A DNA stretch of 11,492 nt from Desulfobacterales bacterium (lineage in GTDB: Bacteria; Desulfobacterota; Desulfobulbia; Desulfobulbales; BM004). The notes below the pieces were generated by a model, which saw only the letters and a program-made list of their open reading frames with translations, ran no database searches and had not been told where the DNA came from. Positions 6,368 to 11,492 of the stretch are shown one piece after another. The DNA is taken from positions 1 through 11,492 of the forward strand of contig JAAXQI010000183.1 of the NCBI GenBank assembly GCA_012974315.1. The letters are read 5' to 3'. How positions within the stretch are numbered: the first letter of the stretch is position 1; each line of letters begins with the position of its first letter. A program made the position numbers and the translations under genes.

Positions 6368-8068
6368 TTACAGGACTTTCACCTTGACAATCTCGTTATT
6401 GTTTTTGTCAACCATGTGAACGGCACAGGCCAGACATGGGTCGAATGAATGAATAGTCCGCAGGATTTCAAGCGGTCTTTCGGGTTCAGCCACAGGGTTG
6501 CCGAGAAGTGCTGCTTCATAGGGACCGAGGTCATCTTTACTGTTTCTAGGCCCGGCATTCCAGGTTGAGGGTACTACAGCCTGGTAATTTTTAATCTTGC
6601 CGTTGTCAATGACTATCCAGTGTGAAAGTATGCCGCGGGGTGCCTCGTGATAGCCGAATCCCTGCACTTCGCCTTTTGGAAAACTTGGTGGATTAAACGT
6701 GGTTGTATCGCCGCTGGCAATATTGTTGACCAGGGCTGTCCATTGATTTTCCAGGGTGTCATTAAGTACGGCACAGCGGATAACCCTTGCAGCGATCCTG
6801 CCGATGGTAGAATGAAGCGCACCGACTCCAACCTTGCTGCCCACAAGTGAGCTGACTGTATCAAGCACCTGGGTAGCATATTTTTGCGTCGGTTTGTGGC
6901 CAGCTGCAAACATGCACAGAACATTAGCCAGAGGGCCAACCTGGGCAGGCTCATCCTGGAAGGTTGGAGCTTTGACCCAGGAATACTTGCCGTCATCCTG
7001 CCAGTCAGTATACTTGGGCACGGTTTCTCCCTCATAGGGAGTCCTGTTCCATTCACCATCATACCAGGAATGTTTGATTGACTCCTTGACGTTGTCTTCA
7101 AAGAAAGGATCATTAAAACTTTTGATTGCAGTAAATTTGCTGATATCTCCACCAGGAATGTAACCGCCAGGCAGTTCAAAACTTGTCCCTTTGGTATCCA
7201 TCGGCATGTCAGGAGCGGAAAGATAATTGGTTACACCCTTTCCGTAGCCGGTCCATTCTGCATAAAATGCGCCGATTGCAGCAACATCTACCATGGCAAC
7301 CTGTTTGACAAAGTCATCGGCTTCAGCAATCAGGGTTTTGATGAGGTAAAGTTTTTCCATGTTCAGGGTGTCGGGGCTGTCAAGGTTGATGGCATTGGAA
7401 ACACCGCCAACAGCCATATTCTGAATATGGGGGGTCTTGCTGCCAAGGATAGCAACGACATTATTTATCTTACGCTGGTATTCCAGGGCCTGGAGATAAT
7501 GGGTAGCTGCCAGAAGGTTTACTTCCGGTGCCAGTTTCATGGCCGGATGTCCCCAGTACCCACTGCCGTATATACCGAGCTGGCCTGAATCTACCAGTGT
7601 CTGCAAACGTTTTTGGGCACCCCTGATCTCTTCAAAGCTGTTTCGTTTCCAGGGAGAAAGACTCTGGCCGAGTTTTGCGGTGGCCTTTGCATCAGCCGAG
7701 AGAGCAGAGACGATGTCTACCCAATCAAGCGCACAGAGATGGTAGAAATGGACGATATGATCATGAACTGCATGGGCACCCATGATAATGTTTCTGATGT
7801 ACTGGGCATTGAGTGGAATTTCCATGCCGAGTGCATTTTCTACGGAACGCACTGAAGCCAGTGCGTGAACTGACGTTCAGACCCCGCAGAAACGTTGGGT
7901 GAACAGCCATGCCTCCCGAGGGTCGCGGCCTTGGAGAATTACTTCGAAGCCGCGCCACATCTGGCCCGATGACCAGGCATTAGTCACCTTGCCATTATCA
8001 ACCTCGCAGTCAATCCGAAGATGCCCTTCAATCCTGGTAACCGGATCAATTGTTATTCTTTTCGCCAT
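6368..8068 (-). CDS. hybC: [NiFe] hydrogenase large subunit with in-frame UGA (probable Sec64)
   Basis: This is the catalytic subunit for H2 oxidation or evolution, 566 residues if UGA at 7877-7879 is read through. The segments before and after the UGA are in one frame. Residues 1-63 carry the N-terminal RIEGH (12-16) and RGFEVILQGRDPREAW. The nickel motif L1 reads RFC61-G-V-[UGA64]-TSVH68, with UGA replacing the second Cys of RxCGxCxxxH. HALASVRSVENALG then continues as in ordinary large subunits. The C-terminal motif L2, DPCLACAVH (543-551, Cys545 and Cys548), is complete, and cleavage after His551 by HybD would remove 15 residues. The ATG at 8066-8068 has AAGGAG about 8 nt upstream. No other stop or shift occurs in the 502 codons after the UGA, and a SECIS-like hairpin follows it. 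In D. gigas numbering the replaced residue is Cys68, a cysteine bridging Ni and Fe. A nonsense mutation or a base error are the alternatives; without readthrough the product would be a useless 63-residue fragment. Confidence 0.93.
7847..7879 (-). promoter_or_regulatory. Candidate bacterial SECIS element with UGA Sec codon
   Basis: On the coding (minus) strand the UGA is followed by 10 nt and then a perfect 8-bp hairpin, ACGCACUG-GCUU-CAGUGCGU (7866 down to 7847). The loop starts 19 nt after the UGA and has G as its first base. Both features fit the general bacterial SECIS pattern recognised by SelB: a hairpin just after UGA with a small apical loop that carries an early G. A second small hairpin, UGAAC-GUCA-GUUCA, includes the UGA itself and shares one base with the main stem. 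The hairpin lies wholly within codons for HALASVR. SelB recognition is inferred; no selA, selB, selC or selD gene is in the window. Confidence 0.75.
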
Positions 8069-8127
8069 TTGTTTTTCTCCTTAACTCTTGGGTCAGTAAT
8101 GTATAGACACAAAATTGAATTATCTTA

Positions 8128-9264
8128 TTATACCTTGGCCTGCCCATGACCTGACAGAACCGGCAGTTTTTTGACAAATATCATGTACAACAGAATCTCG
8201 GCTGAGATGATTGTATAGGTAATAAATTGCTCACCAATGGCTGGGAAATAATGGAAGCCTTCACCGGGATTAAACCCGATGAGATAGGTGTTGAAACGAA
8301 AGAGCAGGCCGCCAAGCATCAGGAAACAAGCGGATAAAAAGAGCATTTTGGCACTTTTTCTGTTTGTTGCAGAGGCAAGGATTACCAGCGGCAGGATATG
8401 GAGAATGTTTTCCAGTAAAAACATATTTCCCTGCAGGTCACCATTGAAAGCAAGACCAAGCTGACCCCGCATCAGGATGTCGCCGAAGCGGATAACAAGA
8501 AAAATGACCAGGAGTATGGGGATCACCAGGGAAAGTTTAGTCAGTATGTTTGTTTCAAAAGGTCTTTTAAAGCCAAGGGAGGAAATAGTTGATTCAAAGA
8601 TCACCACCGTGTAACCCATGGTTATGGCTGAGATGAGAAAGGTCAGCGGCAGCATGGGTGTCCACCAGAGCGGAGAAAGCTTGTTGCCTGCCAGGATCAT
8701 GAGGCTTCCCAGTGAAGATTGGTGCATGGTCGGCAGCAGAATGCCCAGAGCAATAAAGAAGATCATTAGTTTATTGACCTTGGACTTGGTGCCTGATTTT
8801 GCCTCTAAAAAGGTAGGGGAGAACTCTATCCAGAGAACCCCTATATAGACTGCAATACAGAGTGCGACTTCAAGGAGCACGGAATTGAAATTTGTGTACC
8901 AGGGCAGGAAGACATTGTAGATTTGCCAGTAACGTCCGATATCAATGAAGACTGAGACACCGGCCAGGGTATAGCCGAACATACTCGCGAGAAGGGCAGG
9001 CCTCACCAGTGGATGATATTCTCCATTGTTGAATGCATATACCAGAAGCGCCATGGAATAGCCGCCGCAGGCAAAAGCCGTACCTACAACAACATCATAG
9101 GTGATCCAGATGCCCCAGGGGAAGCCGTCATTCATGTTGGTGACAGCTCCAATACCGAAGATAAAACGCTTAGACAGGAAATATATTCCGATCAGGGTTA
9201 TTATGAGGAAAAAAAGGAATGGACCCGTAAAAACTTTACCTCCTACAGGTTTTGCCTCGCTCAT
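8128..9264 (-). CDS. hybB: Hydrogenase membrane subunit HybB (NrfD family)
   Basis: HybB is the integral membrane partner that passes electrons between the Fe-S subunit HybA and the quinone pool, and may couple this to proton movement. The 378-residue protein shows ten hydrophobic helices, near residues 10-29, 53-75, 80-105, 123-145, 158-175, 195-220, 235-257, 270-290, 297-320 and 338-358. PTMHQSSLGS, and LFRFNTYLIGF near the C-terminal third, are typical of this family. The ATG at 9262-9264 is preferred over an upstream in-frame TTG (9277-9279) because GGAGG lies 8 nt before it, and the TTG codon overlaps this site. It lies 33 nt after hybA and 59 nt before hybC. No heme-binding motif is evident, in keeping with NrfD-type proteins that lack heme. 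Confidence 0.94.
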   Translation of the reverse strand: MSEAKPVGGKVFTGPFLFFLIITLIGIYFLSKRFIFGIGAVTNMNDGFPWGIWITYDVVVGTAFACGGYSMALLVYAFNNGEYHPLVRPALLASMFGYTLAGVSVFIDIGRYWQIYNVFLPWYTNFNSVLLEVALCIAVYIGVLWIEFSPTFLEAKSGTKSKVNKLMIFFIALGILLPTMHQSSLGSLMILAGNKLSPLWWTPMLPLTFLISAITMGYTVVIFESTISSLGFKRPFETNILTKLSLVIPILLVIFLVIRFGDILMRGQLGLAFNGDLQGNMFLLENILHILPLVILASATNRKSAKMLFLSACFLMLGGLLFRFNTYLIGFNPGEGFHYFPAIGEQFITYTIISAEILLYMIFVKKLPVLSGHGQAKV

Positions 9265-9297
9265 ATTCTGTACCTCCAATCCATTTATATTGAGGTT

Positions 9298-10251
9298 CTA
9301 GTCTTTATCATTCTGACTTCTATTAACGAAATAGAACAACCCGGCAAGTGCAATAATCGGAACAATCATGCCCTTATAGAGTGTATGCTGGATATTCTCA
9401 GCAGTAGCAGCATATGATTTTTCGGGTAGCTCAGGTAACCCAAGCTTGCTGAATGGAATACCTGCAAGCATAATAACCTGGGTGCCGCCAACTTCGTTTT
9501 CACCATAGATTTGCGGGACATAGCTTGCCGCTTCCCGGGAAAAGATCTTGCCGGAATCAAGAGAGGAAACCGGGAAATCATAATATTTTCCTGGATCCAT
9601 CTGCTGACGCCTCTTTGCTTCGGCCAACAGCTCGTTGGTCGGTCCGAATACAGTAGCGCCGGTTGGGCATAAACTACAGCAGCCAGGTATTTCTCCCTTT
9701 ACCAGTAAATGCGAGCAGAGCTGGCATTTGACAATCTGCGGAAAGGCGGAATCCCATTCAAATTTTGGAATATTGAATGGGCAGGCAACCTGGCAGTAGC
9801 GGCAGCCTATGCAGGCATCCTTGTTATAGGTCACGACCCCGGTGTCAGGATTTTTGCGCATTGCGGAAACGGGGCATGCTGAAACGCAGCCAGGATCAGC
9901 ACAGTGCATGCATTGACGCTTCACATATGCAAAACCATCTGTTTCCTGGTCTTTGTTTGTACCGGTGCCGTTTTCGTATTTCTTGATGATATTGAGTGTC
10001 TTGGCTGACAAGTCCCTGGGGTTTTCCCAAATGGGCAACAGGTCAGAGCTTTCCACCGGCATATCATTTGCTTTTTTACAACCAACCATGCAAGCCTGGC
10101 ATCCTATACAGAGAGTCGAATCGTACAGGAAGCCGAGGGCGCCGGGCAGGCGCTCTTTTATCTCGGCTTTGGCAAAGGTGGGTTGTCCAACTGCTGCCAG
10201 GACACCGCACCCGGCAGCTCCCTTAAGAAAATCTCGTCGTTTGATTTTCAT
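9298..10251 (-). CDS. hybA: Hydrogenase ferredoxin-like subunit HybA (Tat-exported)
   Basis: HybA carries electrons between the small subunit and HybB on the periplasmic face. The 317-residue protein starts with a Tat signal (KRRDFLKGAAG, 4-14, then a short hydrophobic core). It has cysteines for four [4Fe-4S] clusters: Cys48/51/54/58, Cys114/117/122/126, Cys147/150/153/157, and Cys176/179 with 191 or 192 and 195. A C-terminal hydrophobic helix (about 294-309) followed by a charged tail should anchor it in the membrane, as in E. coli HybA (328 residues). The ribosome binding site is modest (AGGGAG about 10 nt upstream). The gene begins 21 nt after hybO. This protein and HybB are the mark of the Hyb-type (group 1c-like) enzyme, which is reversible and linked to quinones in E. 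coli. Confidence 0.95.
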   Translation of the reverse strand: MKIKRRDFLKGAAGCGVLAAVGQPTFAKAEIKERLPGALGFLYDSTLCIGCQACMVGCKKANDMPVESSDLLPIWENPRDLSAKTLNIIKKYENGTGTNKDQETDGFAYVKRQCMHCADPGCVSACPVSAMRKNPDTGVVTYNKDACIGCRYCQVACPFNIPKFEWDSAFPQIVKCQLCSHLLVKGEIPGCCSLCPTGATVFGPTNELLAEAKRRQQMDPGKYYDFPVSSLDSGKIFSREAASYVPQIYGENEVGGTQVIMLAGIPFSKLGLPELPEKSYAATAENIQHTLYKGMIVPIIALAGLFYFVNRSQNDKD

Positions 10252-10272
10252 AAACCTAAGCTCCCTGGGTAA

Positions 10273-11385
10273 TTAGTCCTGTTTCTTTTCTTCCTGGCCA
10301 ACTTTCTTCACGGCGACTGCTCCGGCTCCAAGTGCAGCTCCTGCAACTACTGCAGCCAAGGCTACAGCGCCTGTACTCATACCACCACCGTGATCGACGT
10401 TAATAGGTGTCAGACCTGCTGCGGGGGTAATATTTTTTACATTTGCAGGAGTATGGAGCGGAACTGTAAATCCAACGCCTTCTTCGGAACACCCAAAGCA
10501 GGGATGCCCGGTATTGACTGGCCAGGTTCCCATGTCATTGAAGCGCAGGGTTGAACAGTTATTATAGGTTTCAGGCCCTTTGCAGCCGAGTTTGTACAGA
10601 CAGAAGCCATTACGATGACCTTCATCACCAAACTGTTCAGCAAAACGGCCGGCATCGAAATGTGGTCTTCGCTCGCAGTTTTCATGGATTAAGCGGCCAT
10701 AGGCAAATTTGGGTCTGAGTTTGTCATCGAGCTCTGGAAGTTTTCCAAAGGTTACATAGTAAAGTACGGTTGAAAGGAAGTTGTAACCATTTGGTGGGCA
10801 GCCGGGAATATTAATGACCGGAATACCTGTACCTTCCAAAATTTTGTAAACCGGGGTTGCTCCGGTGGGATTAGGTCCGGCTGAAGGGACCCCACCCCAT
10901 GTGGCACAAGAGCCGATGGCTATAACTGCAGCAGCTTTTGGAGCAGTTTCCTGTAATATCTCAAGCACAGGCTTCCCGGCAATCTTGCAGTAAATGCCAC
11001 CGTCCTTTACAGGAATGGAGCCCTCACAGACAAGGATAAATTTACCCTTGTTCTCTTCAATGGATTTGGCCCGATATTCCTCGGCCTGATGGCCGGCTCC
11101 GGTATTCAGGGTCTCTGCATAATCGAGGGCAATAAGGTCCAGGATCAGATGCTCAAGAGTTGGATGTGATGTGCGCAGCAATGTTTCGGTGCAGCCGGTG
11201 CATTCCTGCCCTGAAAGCCAGATGACTGGAGGACGCTTCTTGGCTGCTGTTGCCGCTTCAGCAATCTTCGGGCCGAAACTTGCTGGAAGACCCATATATA
11301 CCGCAGTTGCGGTACAAACTTTGAGAAAGTCCCTTCGCGACACTCCGCTGGGGATATTTTCAAAGTCAGACTCTCTGCATTTCAT
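10273..11385 (-). CDS. hybO: [NiFe] hydrogenase small subunit HybO (Tat-exported)
   Basis: The small subunit carries the Fe-S wire of the hydrogenase. The 370-residue protein has a Tat signal, SRRDFLK (16-22), which exports the folded heterodimer. The cluster ligands are visible: proximal Cys62, Cys65 (ECTGCTE), Cys160 (GSCAT) and Cys196 (GCPPN); distal His234, Cys237, Cys262 and Cys268; medial Cys277, Cys296 and Cys299. Pro289 (TWPV) occupies the place that is Cys in canonical [NiFeSe] enzymes, so the medial cluster is probably [3Fe-4S]. The proximal CTGC has Gly, not the extra Cys of the O2-tolerant CTCC type. A glycine/alanine-rich helix near 338-361 is a C-terminal membrane anchor. The ATG at 11383-11385 is chosen because AAGGAGGA lies 6 nt upstream; an in-frame TTG two codons earlier is less likely. 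It is the first gene of the operon. Confidence 0.96.
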   Translation of the reverse strand: MKCRESDFENIPSGVSRRDFLKVCTATAVYMGLPASFGPKIAEAATAAKKRPPVIWLSGQECTGCTETLLRTSHPTLEHLILDLIALDYAETLNTGAGHQAEEYRAKSIEENKGKFILVCEGSIPVKDGGIYCKIAGKPVLEILQETAPKAAAVIAIGSCATWGGVPSAGPNPTGATPVYKILEGTGIPVINIPGCPPNGYNFLSTVLYYVTFGKLPELDDKLRPKFAYGRLIHENCERRPHFDAGRFAEQFGDEGHRNGFCLYKLGCKGPETYNNCSTLRFNDMGTWPVNTGHPCFGCSEEGVGFTVPLHTPANVKNITPAAGLTPINVDHGGGMSTGAVALAAVVAGAALGAGAVAVKKVGQEEKKQD

Positions 11386-11492
11386 AGACAATCCTCCTTA
11401 CACTGGTTGGGATAATGTTTACTGTTGCATATTCTGACGTAAAATTGATACTAGGTGTTTCTACTTATACATTAGGTATTAATACCCAATTC
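11386..11492 (-). promoter_or_regulatory. Upstream region of the hyb operon with operator-like palindrome
   Basis: The hyb promoter should lie here. A 20-bp dyad at 11471-11490 has the perfect core GGTATTAATACC (11475-11486), flanked by ATT/AAT arms with one mismatch. On the minus strand TATAAG (11469-11464) could be a -10 box, which would put the dyad over the -35 region, as expected for an operator, but no good -35 hexamer is seen. No sigma-54 TGGCAC-TTGC pair is visible. The strong AAGGAGGA ribosome binding site of hybO is at 11391-11398. Confidence 0.4.

Noticed and set aside
6368..6450. Classical [NiFeSe] hydrogenase with Sec in the C-terminal motif
   Set aside because: The C-terminal motif is DPCLACAVH with both positions coded as Cys; only the N-terminal motif has UGA.
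7877..7879. Genetic code in which UGA codes for Trp, Gly or Cys generally
   Set aside because: panC and the aminotransferase gene end in TGA at the right lengths, and no other gene in the window has an internal UGA.
6368..8068. hybC as a pseudogene or two separate genes split at the UGA
   Set aside because: The frame is unshifted, every hallmark of the large subunit is kept on both sides, the stop is UGA exactly at a Cys position, and a SECIS-like hairpin follows. The downstream GTG at 7852 has no ribosome binding site and would lack the L1 motif. A point mutation or base error remains possible but is less likely.
7899..8084. Small plus-strand frames opposite the hydrogenase genes (for example 7899-8084 and 9013-9417)
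   Set aside because: They lie antisense to strongly conserved genes, have no recognisable domains or ribosome binding sites, and are explained as shadow frames.
10273..11385. O2-tolerant (six-Cys proximal cluster) hydrogenase
   Set aside because: The small subunit has CTGC with Gly where the tolerant enzymes have CTCC.
1..11492. CRISPR array, tRNA or rRNA genes
   Set aside because: No regularly spaced direct repeats, cloverleaf-like sequence or rRNA stretch was seen on either strand.

Overview
The window looks like a chromosomal piece of a sulfate-reducing or sulfur-disproportionating deltaproteobacterium (Desulfobacterota), perhaps of the Desulfobulbales. This is an inference from gene content: a periplasmic Hyb-type [NiFe] hydrogenase, probable selenocysteine use, moderate G+C and an IS200-type element. 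No rRNA or other taxonomic marker is present.

Left part, plus strand (170-3408): four closely spaced genes read as one operon and end at a strong hairpin terminator (3431-3469). They are a membrane-anchored TPR protein, panC and panD (beta-alanine and pantothenate synthesis, hence coenzyme A), and a PLP-dependent sugar aminotransferase of the DegT/DnrJ/EryC1/StrS family that resembles KdnA (8-amino-Kdo synthesis). Next comes a compact IS200/IS605-type element (roughly 3590-4260) with one intact tnpA. Its end hairpins, a hairpin that buries the tnpA ribosome binding site, and a 16-base inverted repeat around the gene are all visible. A PBP4/S13-family D-Ala-D-Ala carboxypeptidase follows (4316-5557). 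A bidirectional terminator (5714-5750) lies between it and the convergent hydrogenase operon.

Right part, minus strand (11385 down to 5817): a complete hybO-hybA-hybB-hybC-hybD operon. It encodes a Tat-exported small subunit, a Tat-exported four-cluster ferredoxin, a ten-helix NrfD-type quinone-reactive membrane protein, the Ni-Fe large subunit and its maturation endopeptidase. Together they form a membrane-bound group 1 hydrogenase that exchanges electrons between periplasmic H2 and the quinone pool.

Main discovery: the hybC reading frame is interrupted by one in-frame UGA (7877-7879), exactly where the second cysteine of the N-terminal nickel-binding motif RxCGxC should be (RFCGV-UGA-TSVH). 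The frame continues without shift or further stop through a full-length large subunit with an intact C-terminal DPCLACAVH motif. A perfect 8-bp hairpin with a GCUU loop starts 10 nt after the UGA, at the spacing of a bacterial SECIS element. I read this as selenocysteine at residue 64. Known [NiFeSe] hydrogenases carry Sec in the C-terminal motif as a terminal Ni ligand. Here it would replace a cysteine that bridges Ni and Fe, in an enzyme whose small subunit and operon otherwise look like an ordinary Hyb enzyme. UGA is a normal stop elsewhere in the window (panC and the aminotransferase end in it), so a changed genetic code is not the explanation.
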